From the NCBI GenBank assembly GCA_018302465.1, contig JAGVZQ010000016.1, forward strand, positions 1 through 44,163: a stretch of 44,163 nucleotides of DNA, given 5' to 3'. The stretch comes from Candidatus Woesearchaeota archaeon. GTDB taxonomy: Archaea; Nanobdellota; Nanobdellia; SCGC-AAA011-G17; GW2011-AR20. Within the stretch, counting starts at the first letter, position 1; each line of letters begins with the position of its first letter. The position numbers and the translations under genes were made by a program. Positions 1 through 6,172 of the stretch are shown piece by piece. The notes beneath the pieces are model-generated. The model did not search any database. It saw only the letters and a list, made by a program, of their open reading frames with translations, and was not told the DNA's origin.

Positions 1-128
1 GGGTAGATAAAGCATAAATCCTTAAGATAAAGCCAAGAGCAGTTAAAACTAATAAAGATAATAAAAATTTATTTTTTGGAAGTTTCATTTAAAACAATTC
101 AAAATTAAGATTTATAAAATGGATTATT
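1..128. repeat. Dispersed repeat A, copy 1
   Basis: This non-coding stretch matches 6538-6656 closely and 3924-4000 partly. The shared core contains AGCAGTTAAAACTAATAAAG, followed in copies 1 and 2 by a T-rich run and AAGATTTATAAAATG. In the other two places the repeat lies directly behind the 5' end of a RelE-like toxin gene on the minus strand. Copy 1 starts at the window edge, so a further toxin module may lie just to the left. The repeat has no ORF of its own. Confidence 0.75.
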
Positions 129-178
129 TGGAAGGTTAAATGTTAAATTTTACGTCGTACTAGAAAGCTTTAAATATT

Positions 179-195
179 ACTTAGTATTACTAAGT
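179..195. promoter_or_regulatory. Palindromic operator candidate before the RHH antitoxin
   Basis: ACTTAGTA-T-TACTAAGT is a perfect 8-bp inverted repeat around one central base. It ends 6 nt before the ATG at 202 and sits just behind an AT-rich TATA-like stretch (TTTAAATATTA). Ribbon-helix-helix antitoxins commonly bind such palindromes to repress themselves; that role here is inferred. Confidence 0.6.
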
Positions 196-201
196 CTTAC
201 C

Positions 202-477
202 ATGAAAACTATAAGCTTAAAATTGGAAAGTACATTTTTGCAGTCTATAGAAAAAACAATGAAAAAAAGCAATTATACAACCAAAACTGAGTTTATCAGA
301 GAAGCTATAAGAGATAAAATGCAAGATTTAGAAAAAAAAGAGGCTTTAATGAGGCTAGAAAGAGTTTATGGAGCTGGTAAAAAAAAGCATGGACATATTA
401 CAGATGAAGATGTGCACAAAGCTGGAGAAGAAGCGGTAAGAGAATTAGCTAAAGAATTAGGAGTTAGGCTAGATTAG
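202..477 (+). CDS. Ribbon-helix-helix (CopG-like) antitoxin
   Basis: This 91-aa protein has a ribbon-helix-helix N-terminus. A short beta strand (KTISLKLES) is followed by two helices ending in the typical TEFIREAIRDKM signature at residues 28-39. The charged C-terminal half (residues 45-91) would be the toxin-binding part. The likely role is DNA-binding antitoxin that neutralises the PIN-domain toxin encoded on the opposite strand at 469-876; the two genes converge and overlap by 9 nt. A perfect palindrome just upstream fits autoregulation. The start at 202 is supported by the TATA-like sequence close upstream, which would give a nearly leaderless mRNA. The RHH fold is fairly sure; the pairing with the PIN protein is inferred from position. 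Confidence 0.82.
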   Translation: MKTISLKLESTFLQSIEKTMKKSNYTTKTEFIREAIRDKMQDLEKKEALMRLERVYGAGKKKHGHITDEDVHKAGEEAVRELAKELGVRLD

Positions 478-876
478 TTCTTCGGGTCTTTTAGGAATTG
501 TTATATCCTTTAACTTTTCAAAATGTTTGTCCCTTGAGACTAATTGAGATTCATGATCTCTGGAAAGAATAGAGTGAAGAGCGTCATTTTTCGGGAGTTC
601 TCTCTGCCTTGCTAGTTTATTCATTTCTATAATCTGTTCTTTTGTTATATGAACTCTTTGGATATTCTTTGGTTTCAATATTCTTAAAATTTCATTAATC
701 TCAGATTCATGCAATCCTAATCTTTTGAATTCCATCAAAATATTGTCCGAGTAAATTATAATTTTATTTTTTTCAATTATCTTACTTATTAGTTTTTTAG
801 CTATTTCTCCATTTTTCCCTCTTTTTAGATAAAAATCAAGCCATACAGAAGTGTCAAGGTAAAACCTATCTGTCAT
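469..876 (-). CDS. PIN-domain ribonuclease toxin (VapC-like)
   Basis: This 135-aa protein has the layout of a PIN nuclease. It opens with FYLDTSVWLDF (catalytic Asp at residue 8), carries a central Glu in ILMEF (about residue 49) and has later acidic residues in KNDALHSILSRD near residues 97-106. PIN toxins cut RNA with a metal ion held by these acidic residues. Its gene faces the RHH antitoxin gene tail to tail, overlapping its last 9 nt, whereas vapBC genes normally form one operon with the antitoxin first. The toxin therefore has its own promoter to the right of 876. The PIN fold is well supported; the cognate antitoxin is inferred. Confidence 0.8.
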   Translation of the reverse strand: MTDRFYLDTSVWLDFYLKRGKNGEIAKKLISKIIEKNKIIIYSDNILMEFKRLGLHESEINEILRILKPKNIQRVHITKEQIIEMNKLARQRELPKNDALHSILSRDHESQLVSRDKHFEKLKDITIPKRPEELI

Positions 877-928
877 TTGTTGTTATTTATTGCAATTAAT
901 TTAAAAGTATTAGTATAATCAAATTATA

Positions 929-1132
929 TTGTTTGAATATAATGTCTGGAATCAGGAACAATGGAAAGAGTTCTGGAGTTCAGATGCAGAAAAAGCAAAA
1001 GAAATGCTAAAAGACTATGAAAGACCTTTATATATTCATGTTGGAGATACTAAAGGAAAGATGAATACTACAAAATTTGATGATAGTTGTTTTGAAAGGT
1101 TTAATGAGAAGGTTTGGAAAGTTAAATGCTGA
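929..1132 (+). CDS. Small hypothetical protein, source of a dispersed repeat
   Basis: This 67-aa ORF is rich in Trp and Lys (NVWNQEQWKEFW near the N-terminus, VWKVKC at the end). It resembles no family I recognise. The only start in reach is TTG at 929 after an in-frame TAG at 911, so it may itself be truncated at the 5' end. Its C-terminal half (HVGDTKGKMNTTKF through VWKVKC) recurs as start-less fragments at 3276-3374 and 5137-5248, and only the last ten or so codons recur at 2176-2212 and 4052-4088. This is the longest copy in the window and may be the intact form or simply the least decayed one. Confidence 0.5.
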   Translation: MFEYNVWNQEQWKEFWSSDAEKAKEMLKDYERPLYIHVGDTKGKMNTTKFDDSCFERFNEKVWKVKC

Positions 1133-1281
1133 TGGCCAATCCCAAATTCCCATAAAACAACAGTGTTCTACCTCTAGAAGCGAAAACGCTATAACTTTCA
1201 TCCAATATCCTGCATAAAAGCATTAATTTACTTAAGTACAATAATAATTAAATACTTAGGAGACTAATAAGAGATTAAAAT
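1133..1281. promoter_or_regulatory. Intergenic spacer with BRO-gene promoter
   Basis: No ORF is visible here. An AT-rich TATA-like stretch (AATTAAATACTTA, about 1246-1258) lies about 25 nt before the ATG at 1282, a typical archaeal spacing for a short leader. A small inverted repeat, AGCG-AAAA-CGCT, lies near 1179-1190; its role is unknown. Confidence 0.4.
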
Positions 1282-1986
1282 ATGAAAAACGCAATAAAAC
1301 TCTTTCAAGACAAGAAAATCCGTGTTAAATGGGATTCTGATAAAGAGGAATGGTATTTTTCAATAGTGGATGTTGTTGTAGTATTAACGGATAATGATTT
1401 TCAAACGGCAAGAAAGTACTGGAATAAACTTGCCCAAAGATTACGGGAAGAAGGAAATGAGTCGGTGACAAATTGTCACCAACTGAAAATGCTGGCTTCT
1501 GATGGTAAATATTACAAGACTGATGTTGCAGATACAGAGCAATTGCTTCGTTTAATACAGTCAGTCCCTTCTAAAAAAGCAGAGCCATTCAAGATGTGGC
1601 TTGCAAGAGTTGGAAGGGAAAGAATTGATGAAACTCAAGATCCTGAGCTTGCTATTGACAGAGCTATGCAGACATATCTGCAGAAAGGCTATTCTAAGGA
1701 CTGGATTAATCAGAGATTAAAGACTATTGAGGTTAGAAAAGAACTGACTGATGAATGGAACAGAGTTGGTATTGAGAAACAAGAGGATTTTGCTATTTTA
1801 ACCAATGAGATTACAAAAGCTTGGTCTGGGAAGTCAGTTAAAGAATATAAGCAGTTTAAAGGAATTAAAAAAGAAAATTTAAGAGATAATATGACTAATC
1901 TGGAATTAATTTTGAATATGCTTGCAGATATAGAGTCTGATGAAGAAAAATTTGAAATGCCAATGCTAACAAAAATATTTTTATAA
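1282..1986 (+). CDS. BRO-N family (phage antirepressor-like) protein, probably C-truncated
   Basis: This 234-aa protein begins with a BRO-N-like domain: KLFQDKKIRVKWDSDKEEWYF and VVDVV-type strands, then a conserved EQLLRLIQSVPSKKAEPFK segment (about residues 87-105) and RERIDETQDPELAIDRA. Proteins of this family are common in prophages and archaeal mobile regions; some bind DNA. Family members I recall continue after MTNLELILNMLA with an EISK-type lysine-rich tail. Here that point is followed by an unrelated end (residues 217-234), so the C-terminus looks replaced. The stop overlaps by 6 nt the end of a HicA remnant on the opposite strand. Family assignment is good; function is unknown. Confidence 0.75.
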   Translation: MKNAIKLFQDKKIRVKWDSDKEEWYFSIVDVVVVLTDNDFQTARKYWNKLAQRLREEGNESVTNCHQLKMLASDGKYYKTDVADTEQLLRLIQSVPSKKAEPFKMWLARVGRERIDETQDPELAIDRAMQTYLQKGYSKDWINQRLKTIEVRKELTDEWNRVGIEKQEDFAILTNEITKAWSGKSVKEYKQFKGIKKENLRDNMTNLELILNMLADIESDEEKFEMPMLTKIFL

Positions 1987-2178
1987 GAATTCTTCAATAG
2001 GTATTCCTGTTTTTTTAGAAATTTTTCTATAAACTCCAATTGTTGTTAAAGGGAGAACAACAGTGATATTAATTTCTTCTTTGGAGAGAGAAACATGACT
2101 TCCTTTCTGTCTCTTAATTTCATAACCATTTTTAACAAGCACCCTAAGGATCTCTTTACCTCTAATAACTTTTGGAAG
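1981..2178 (-). pseudogene. HicA-like mRNA interferase remnant without start codon
   Basis: Reading the minus strand from 2178 to 1981 gives about 65 codons that look like HicA/YcfA. The order is PKVIRGKEILRVLVKNGYE, then the hallmark RQKGSHVSL with the catalytic His, then TVVLPL, and a C-terminal SKKTGIPIEEFL before TAA. The reading frame is otherwise intact. HicA normally starts a residue or two before PK, but here a CTT codon stands at that point and the DNA upstream is the tail of the dispersed 67-aa-ORF repeat (2176-2212). No ATG, GTG or TTG in frame lies nearby. The gene therefore seems to have lost its start at a repeat junction. No HicB partner is seen. Confidence 0.7.
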
Positions 2179-2212
2179 TTTTAATGAGAAGGTTTGGAAA
2201 GTTAATTGCTGG
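2176..2212 (+). repeat. Repeat B tail fragment
   Basis: TTTTAATGAGAAGGTTTGG and AAAGTTAATTGCTGG match the final codons (FNEKVWKVKC) of the 929-1132 ORF. The fragment abuts the broken 5' end of the HicA remnant. The following 60 bp also resemble the sequence after the copy at 5137-5248. Confidence 0.7.
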
Positions 2213-2230
2213 AATTTATTGGTTTTTTGA

Positions 2231-2287
2231 AAGTTTATATGGTTCTATAAGATACCAAATGGTAACCAAAAAGTTTATATAGTTCTA
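2231..2287. promoter_or_regulatory. Direct-repeat operator/promoter of the MNT-HEPN pair
   Basis: AAGTTTATAT(G/A)GTTCTA occurs at 2231-2247 and again at 2271-2287, exactly 40 bp apart, which is about four helical turns. The second copy contains the TATA-like TTTATAT about 25 nt before the ATG at 2303. Between them lie the dyads TACCA-AA-TGGTA (2253-2264) and TGGT-A-ACCA (2260-2268). The downstream gene starts with a helix-turn-helix, so autoregulation is a reasonable inference. Confidence 0.55.
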
Positions 2288-2302
2288 AATGAAACCAATT
2301 TT

Positions 2303-2872
2303 ATGCCCAAAACAAAAAAAACAATATTTGAAGAATCTGAAGCATTTTTAAAAACATTATACTTTTTTTTTGCGTTTCCTACAAAAGAGATGAGTCTTAA
2401 TGACCTAACAGAAGAAATAGGGATTTCAAAGACTACAGCAAATAGAGTGGTAACTATTTTAGAAGAAGAGGGGTTCTTAAAAAAACAAGTATTGGGAAAA
2501 ACCTGGAGGATATCCTGCAACCAGAATCATCCCTACAACACTACTGTTAAAATCCCCTATAATCTATGGATAATATATGAAACAGAGATTATAACAAAGA
2601 TTCATAAATTAATTGGGTCGTCAAGATCAATAATCCTTTTTGGAAGCTATAGAAAAGGAGATGATACAGAAGAATCAGACATAGATATTGCCGTTGAGGT
2701 ATTGGATAACAAAGAAATTGAAATATATGAAATTGGAAAAATGACTATTGGATACAGGAAGAATGTCCCGGTGAATGTTCATGTATTCTCAAGAAACAAA
2801 ATTGATTTAAACTTATTTGTAAATATAGCAAATGGAATTATATTGGAAGGATTTTTAGAGGTTAGACCATGA
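2303..2872 (+). CDS. HTH-fused minimal nucleotidyltransferase (MNT) protein
   Basis: This is a 189-aa two-domain protein. Residues 15-75 form a winged HTH (MSLNDLTEEIGISKTTANRVVTILEEEGFLKK). Residues 105-180 carry the nucleotidyltransferase motif IILFGSYRKGDD followed by ESDIDIAV, giving the GS and DxD residues that hold metal and nucleotide. MNT proteins paired with HEPN proteins act as antitoxins, in studied cases by AMPylating the HEPN toxin. The next gene, HEPN-like, starts inside its stop codon (ATGA overlap at 2869-2872), so the two are translationally coupled. The fused HTH suggests the antitoxin also represses the operon through the repeats at 2231-2287. Confidence 0.85.
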   Translation: MPKTKKTIFEESEAFLKTLYFFFAFPTKEMSLNDLTEEIGISKTTANRVVTILEEEGFLKKQVLGKTWRISCNQNHPYNTTVKIPYNLWIIYETEIITKIHKLIGSSRSIILFGSYRKGDDTEESDIDIAVEVLDNKEIEIYEIGKMTIGYRKNVPVNVHVFSRNKIDLNLFVNIANGIILEGFLEVRP

Positions 2873-3267
2873 GATATAAAAGACCAGATAAAAAAAATGC
2901 ATTAAGTCTGTTAGAAGCAGCAAGAAAGGATTTAAAGTTTACATTTACGATAAAGGTTTCAGAGGATTCAGGGTCAACAATAATAAGGAATATCCATAAC
3001 TCATTTAGAATGCTGGGAGATTCTCTGTTAGTATCAAAAGGTATTGAACCAACAGATCACATTACACCAATAAAAGAACTTTTAAAATTAAATATAAATA
3101 CGTCAAGACCAATAAATTTAATTGATAGTATAAGAAGACTGAGGAATAATATAAATTATTATGGTTACAGGCCGAAATTAAATGAAGTGGAAGATGTAGT
3201 GTCTATAGCAAAAACGTGTTTTGAACCTTTGTATAAAGAGGTGAAGAAAATAGTTTCTAAAATTTAA
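2869..3267 (+). CDS. HEPN-like protein, probable toxin partner of the MNT protein
   Basis: This 132-aa all-helical protein is placed directly after the MNT gene with a 4-nt overlap. HEPN ribonucleases carry an R-x4-6-H motif in a helix such as RNRLVHGY. The matching place here reads RRLRNNINYYGY (about residues 88-99), where Asn or Tyr stands in place of the usual His. That may mean a divergent active site or a lost nuclease activity. The layout (nucleotidyltransferase then HEPN) is the standard toxin-antitoxin order. The assignment rests on context plus the motif resemblance. Confidence 0.68.
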   Translation: MRYKRPDKKNALSLLEAARKDLKFTFTIKVSEDSGSTIIRNIHNSFRMLGDSLLVSKGIEPTDHITPIKELLKLNINTSRPINLIDSIRRLRNNINYYGYRPKLNEVEDVVSIAKTCFEPLYKEVKKIVSKI

Positions 3268-3275
3268 TGATCTAG

Positions 3276-3374
3276 CATGTTGGAGATACTAAAGGAAAGA
3301 TGAATACTACAAAGTTTGAGGATGAATGTTATGAAGAATATGTAGAAGGGAAGGTTTGGAAAGTTAAGTGTTAA
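3276..3374 (+). pseudogene. Repeat B copy: C-terminal fragment of the 67-aa ORF
   Basis: Thirty-two codons plus stop read HVGDTKGKMNTTKFEDE and end GKVWKVKC. They match the second half of the 929-1132 ORF with a few substitutions and a small length change. No start codon precedes the fragment in frame. Because changes keep the frame open, the copy may have been under selection for some time, or it may be young. Confidence 0.75.
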
Positions 3375-3410
3375 AGAAAGTTTTAAAAAGGATATAGATA
3401 TAGTATAATT

Positions 3411-3560
3411 ATGGAAACTATAACAATCCCAAAAGTTCAGTTTGAAAGAATGAAAGAGCAAATTGAGCTATTTAGCAATATAAAGATTTACAAGAGATTA
3501 TTACAATTTGAGCAAAATATATCAAAGAAAAAGTATACAAGAAAAGACTTAGGATTCTGA
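3411..3560 (+). CDS. Small antitoxin, module 1 (49 aa)
   Basis: This 49-aa ORF reads METITIPKVQFERMKEQIEL and ends KKYTRKDLGF. It has the shape of archaeal RelB-like antitoxins: an N-terminal beta strand, a helix and a C-terminal TR(K/E)DLG tail. A paralogue with about 85% identity lies at 6023-6172. Both are preceded by GGATAT(A/G)GATAT(A/G)GTATAA, a conserved promoter or operator. The ORF converges on the toxin gene (3549-3860) and overlaps its last 12 nt. It was found by reading the frame; conservation between two copies and the shared upstream site show it is a real gene. Confidence 0.78.
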   Translation: METITIPKVQFERMKEQIELFSNIKIYKRLLQFEQNISKKKYTRKDLGF

Positions 3561-3860
3561 TTTTCTTTTTAGCCTTAGAATTGTTTCTTTTTGTTTTTTT
3601 GTTGAAGTTTTCATTTCATATTCAAAAATGTAAATTTCTTCAGTAGTTAGATTATGTTTAAAATAAAGCCTTATTGGAGGGCTTTTCCTTTTTATTTCAT
3701 AGATATGTAATTTTGAATCAAGAAGATTTCCTGCATTAGGTCCCAACTCTTCAATTTTATCTAAAATTTTTGAAATTATCTCTTTTAGACCTTTGTTTTT
3801 GCTTAGATCTTTTAATTGTTTTAAAATTATTTCATCAAATACTAAATTATACCTTGCCAT
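3549..3860 (-). CDS. RelE/ParE-superfamily toxin, module 1
   Basis: This 103-aa protein reads MARYNLVFDEIILKQLKDL, then DKIEELGPNAG, then IYEIKRKSPPIRLYFKH, and ends YEMKTSTKKQKETILRLKRK. The pattern of an N-terminal strand and helix, a central Arg-rich strand (PPIRLYF) and a Lys-rich C-terminal helix fits RelE/ParE-type ribosome-dependent nucleases or gyrase poisons; which one cannot be told. The start at 3860 is chosen over an upstream ATG at 3881 because the paralogue at 6161-6472 begins at the same residue. The gene runs tail to tail into its antitoxin, so it needs its own promoter; a conserved palindrome at 3908-3923 is in the right place. Confidence 0.78.
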   Translation of the reverse strand: MARYNLVFDEIILKQLKDLSKNKGLKEIISKILDKIEELGPNAGNLLDSKLHIYEIKRKSPPIRLYFKHNLTTEEIYIFEYEMKTSTKKQKETILRLKRKSES

Positions 3861-3907
3861 AAATAAAGAATAGAGATACAAACTTAAATCTCTTTCGAAA
3901 AACTTTC

Positions 3908-3923
3908 ATCCATCCAGATGGAT
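3908..3923. promoter_or_regulatory. Palindrome upstream of the module-1 toxin
   Basis: ATCCATC-CA-GATGGAT is a perfect 7-bp inverted repeat 48 nt upstream of the toxin start. The other toxin module has the same palindrome at 6520-6535, where one C-G pair has become T-A on both arms. This compensating change suggests the dyad itself is kept, as an operator or an RNA hairpin. Confidence 0.55.
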
Positions 3924-4000
3924 TGAGTAGATAAGGAATAGATTCTTAATATTAAACCCAGAACAGTTAAAACTAATAAAGAAATTAGATATTTGTTATA
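3924..4000. repeat. Dispersed repeat A, copy 3 (partial)
   Basis: This copy follows the toxin palindrome and contains GAGTAGATAAGGAATAGATT and AGAACAGTTAAAACTAATAA, as in 6535-6600 and 1-60. The match fades after about position 4000. The 3861-4187 stretch, about 330 bases without a gene, holds this copy, a repeat B tail and the Fic promoter. Confidence 0.65.
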
Positions 4001-4051
4001 TTTCACGATTTAAAAAGGAAAGAAAAGGTTATAAAAATTATATGTTTTAAA

Positions 4052-4088
4052 AAGTTTAATGAAAATGTTTGGAAAGTTGAGTGTTAAG
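4052..4088 (+). repeat. Repeat B tail fragment
   Basis: AGTTTAATGAAAATGTTTGG then AAAGTTGAGTGTTAAG matches the last codons of the 929-1132 ORF and the tails at 1111-1132, 2176-2212 and 3351-3374. Only the tail is present. Confidence 0.6.
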
Positions 4089-4121
4089 TTACAAACCAAT
4101 CTAAAATAACAAATTCTTTAA

Positions 4122-4157
4122 ATATCGGATAACCTATTTTTTAGCCGATACCGATAT
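4122..4157. promoter_or_regulatory. Operator-like sites upstream of fic
   Basis: ATATCGG (4122-4128) is followed by CCGATA (4145-4150) and CCGATAT (4151-4157), giving inverted and direct half-sites. The last one runs into the TATA-like ATATATTTATATACT, and the chosen ATG is at 4188. The same half-sites flank the stop codon of the gene (5095-5130). The Fic protein has a C-terminal HTH and could be the binder. Confidence 0.55.
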
Positions 4158-4187
4158 ATTTATATACTTTTGAAATTTAAGAATATT

Positions 4188-5117
4188 ATGATTATTGACA
4201 ATGAGTTATATGAAATTATTCTAAAAAAGAAGAAGAAGTTAGTTTCACTTAGACCGTTGAATAAAGAGCAATTAAAATTAATAAGAGATCAAATAGAGAT
4301 AGAATATGTCTACAATTCTACAGCTATAGAAGGCAATACCTTAAGCTTAAATGAGACAAGGTTGATTTTAGAAGAGGGAATAACAATCTCAGGAAAGTCA
4401 TTGAGAGAGCACTTAGATGTTGTTAATCAAAAAGAAGCTATCTCGTGGATTGAAGATTTTATTAAAAATAAAGCTAAAATAAAAGAAGTTGATATCATAG
4501 AATTACATAGACTAACCTTAAAGGGGATTTCTAATTATTGGACTGGAAAATATAAGACTTCTCAAAATAGGATTCTTGGGTCAAAATTAAAAACAACTCC
4601 TCCTTATAAAGTGCATTCTGAAATGGATAAATTAATTTATGAAATTAGTGAGAATAAAGGCTTTAATGCAATAGAATTGGCTGCATATGCACACCATGAA
4701 TTAGTAAGAATCCATCCGTTTGTTGATGGGAATGGAAGAACTGCAAGGCTGCTGATGAACTTGATTTTAATGCGTGAAGGTTATCCTCCTGTTGTTATTA
4801 TAAAGAAAGAAAGAAAGAAATATTTTGATACTTTGGAAAAGGCGCATTTTGGCAATTTTAAAGATTTTTTTAACTTTATCGGGAGAGCTGTTGAAAGGTC
4901 ATTAAACTTATACTTGAATGCGTTAACTCCTACTACAAAAGAAAATGAATTAATACCATTAAAAGAATTGGCGAAAGAAACGAAGTATTCCCAGGAGTAT
5001 TTAAGTTTAAGAGCAAGACAGGGGAAATTGAATGCTACTAAAATTAATGGAATTTGGCATGTAGCGAGAAAAGATTTAAAGGACTATGTTAAATATATCG
5101 GTAATATGAATATTTAG
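4188..5117 (+). CDS. Fic-domain AMPylase with C-terminal HTH
   Basis: This 309-aa protein carries the Fic motif HPFVDGNGRTAR at residues 176-187, complete with the catalytic His and the phosphate-binding GNGR. The N-terminal inhibitory helix has S-TAI-EGN at residues 44-50, as in class II Fic proteins that restrain themselves. Residues about 255-309 (IPLKELAKETKYSQEYLSLRARQGKL and on) look like a MerR/excisionase-type HTH. Fic enzymes transfer AMP from ATP to target proteins. An in-frame TTG at 4170 would extend the protein by six residues but would overlap the TATA-like element, so the ATG at 4188 is preferred. The gene stands alone between repeat B fragments. Repeated inverted half-sites before the gene and across its stop suggest self-regulation. 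Confidence 0.88.
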   Translation: MIIDNELYEIILKKKKKLVSLRPLNKEQLKLIRDQIEIEYVYNSTAIEGNTLSLNETRLILEEGITISGKSLREHLDVVNQKEAISWIEDFIKNKAKIKEVDIIELHRLTLKGISNYWTGKYKTSQNRILGSKLKTTPPYKVHSEMDKLIYEISENKGFNAIELAAYAHHELVRIHPFVDGNGRTARLLMNLILMREGYPPVVIIKKERKKYFDTLEKAHFGNFKDFFNFIGRAVERSLNLYLNALTPTTKENELIPLKELAKETKYSQEYLSLRARQGKLNATKINGIWHVARKDLKDYVKYIGNMNI

Positions 5118-5130
5118 TAAATACCGATAT
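5095..5130. promoter_or_regulatory. Inverted repeat spanning the fic stop codon
   Basis: ATATCGGTA (5095-5103) and TACCGATAT (5122-5130) are perfect 9-bp arms around an 18-nt loop that contains the TAG stop (5115-5117). The half-site is the same as in the fic promoter. It could act as a hairpin at the mRNA end or as a second operator. Confidence 0.6.
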
Positions 5131-5136
5131 TTATAA

Positions 5137-5248
5137 AAGATCTCTTTATATTCATGTTGGAGATACTAAAGGAAAGATGAATACTACAAAATTTGATGAT
5201 AGTTGTTTTGAAAGGTTTAATGAAAAAGTTTGGAAAGTTGAATGCTGA
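5137..5248 (+). pseudogene. Repeat B copy: C-terminal fragment of the 67-aa ORF
   Basis: Beginning near AAAGATCTCTTTATATTCATG, this copy is almost identical over about 100 nt to 1030-1132. It encodes HVGDTKGKMNTTKFDDSCFE and ends VWKVEC before TGA. It has no start. The sequence that follows (TGCTGAAATTTACTGGT and further) also matches that after the tail at 2176-2212, so the repeat unit extends beyond the ORF. Confidence 0.78.
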
Positions 5249-5293
5249 AATTTACTGGTCTTATAAGATGCTGGCAATCAAAAAGCTTATAAA

Positions 5294-5307
5294 GTAGAAT
5301 ATTCTAC
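5294..5307. promoter_or_regulatory. Palindromic operator candidate before vapBC
   Basis: GTAGAAT-ATTCTAC is a perfect 14-bp palindrome, followed by a further half-site TAGTAGAA. It lies just downstream of a TATA-like CTTATAAAG and 19 nt before the antitoxin ATG at 5327. VapB antitoxins typically bind such sites. Confidence 0.5.
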
Positions 5308-5326
5308 TAGTAGAAAGGTGGTTAAA

Positions 5327-5594
5327 ATGGATGTATCAATAAAAATTCCTAAAAAGGGGATGTTGTTAATAAATAACTTAAAGAATAAGGAAGGATATAA
5401 CTGTAAATAATAAGGAGCTACTTTTTAGAGCTGTAGAGTTTAGTGCCAATAGAAAAGTTGATTTTATGAGAGAGTACATTAAAAGTGGGAAATTGGAGCA
5501 TGATAATACCAAGCAGATGACTACAAAATTCTTAATAGGAGAAAAGATAAAACTTGGAAAAAATTGGTTAAAGGAAATTGATTCTACATTATGA
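5327..5594 (+). pseudogene. VapB-type antitoxin gene interrupted by a +1 frameshift
   Basis: The ATG at 5327 opens a 27-codon frame (MDVSIKIPKKGMLLINNLK and on) that stops at 5410. From about 5398 the +1 frame is open to the TGA at 5592-5594. It reads VNNKELLFRAVEFSANRK, continues through REYIKSGKLEH and ends WLKEIDSTL. Together the two parts would make an antitoxin of about 88 residues, and the second part ends with an ATGA overlap on the VapC start. One extra base near GGATATAACTG would explain the break. It may be a true mutation, a sequencing error or recoding. The antitoxin function is inferred from position before an intact VapC. Confidence 0.65.
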
Positions 5595-5998
5595 TAAAAG
5601 AAGCTATTGTTGATTCTGGAGTTTGGATAGCCTCAAAAACAGAAGGTGAAGAAGGAGATAAAGCAAGAATAATTCTTGAAACTTTTTCAAATGGTGAGAT
5701 TAATACAATTTACATTACAAATTATATATTATTGGAAACTGTAAATTTTTTGTTAAGAAAAAAACATTTTAAGATTGCATTGGGGGTATATGATTACCTA
5801 ACAAAAACAGACAGAATAAAATTGATCCATATTGATGAGAGTATGTCTATGATTATAAGAGATCTCTTTGAGAAATATGAATCATTATCAATAACTGATT
5901 GTTCTATGGTTGCTTTGGCTGAAGATTTTGGCATAAAAACCGTATTTTCCTTTGATTCTGATCTGGACAGGGTTAAAAAAATAATAAGAAAGTTTTAA
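5591..5998 (+). CDS. VapC-family PIN-domain toxin
   Basis: This 135-aa PIN protein has all the expected acidic residues: IVDSGVW (Asp 8), LLETVNF (Glu about 49), SITDCSMVALAEDFG (Asp about 102) and TVFSFDSDLD near residue 120. VapC toxins are metal-dependent endoribonucleases acting on tRNA or rRNA. The start overlaps the stop of the frameshifted antitoxin (ATGA). An intact toxin behind a broken antitoxin is unusual unless the antitoxin is still made or is supplied elsewhere. The stop is followed within 25 nt by the start of the second small antitoxin (6023). Confidence 0.85.
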   Translation: MIKEAIVDSGVWIASKTEGEEGDKARIILETFSNGEINTIYITNYILLETVNFLLRKKHFKIALGVYDYLTKTDRIKLIHIDESMSMIIRDLFEKYESLSITDCSMVALAEDFGIKTVFSFDSDLDRVKKIIRKF

Positions 5999-6022
5999 AT
6001 AGGATATGGATATGGTATAAAT

Positions 6023-6172
6023 ATGGAAACAGTTACAATACCCAAAGTTCAGTTTGATAGAATGAAAGGGCAAATTGAGCTATTTAGCAATACTAAGCTT
6101 TACCAGAGGTTACTACAATTTGAACAGAATATTTCTAAGAAAAAATACACAAGAAAAGATTTAGGTTTCTGA
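6023..6172 (+). CDS. Small antitoxin, module 2 (49 aa)
   Basis: This is the paralogue of 3411-3560 with the same length and the same end. It reads METVTIPKVQFDRMKGQIEL and ends KKYTRKDLGF. The upstream GGATATGGATATGGTATAA matches the module-1 promoter. The ORF converges on the toxin at 6161-6472 and overlaps it by 12 nt, exactly as in module 1. Retention of length and overlap in two diverged copies supports a functional pair. Confidence 0.78.
   Translation: METVTIPKVQFDRMKGQIELFSNTKLYQRLLQFEQNISKKKYTRKDLGF

Noticed and set aside
4170-4187. TTG start for the Fic protein, giving 315 aa
   Set aside because: It would start inside the TATA-like element; ATG at 4188 is correctly spaced from it.
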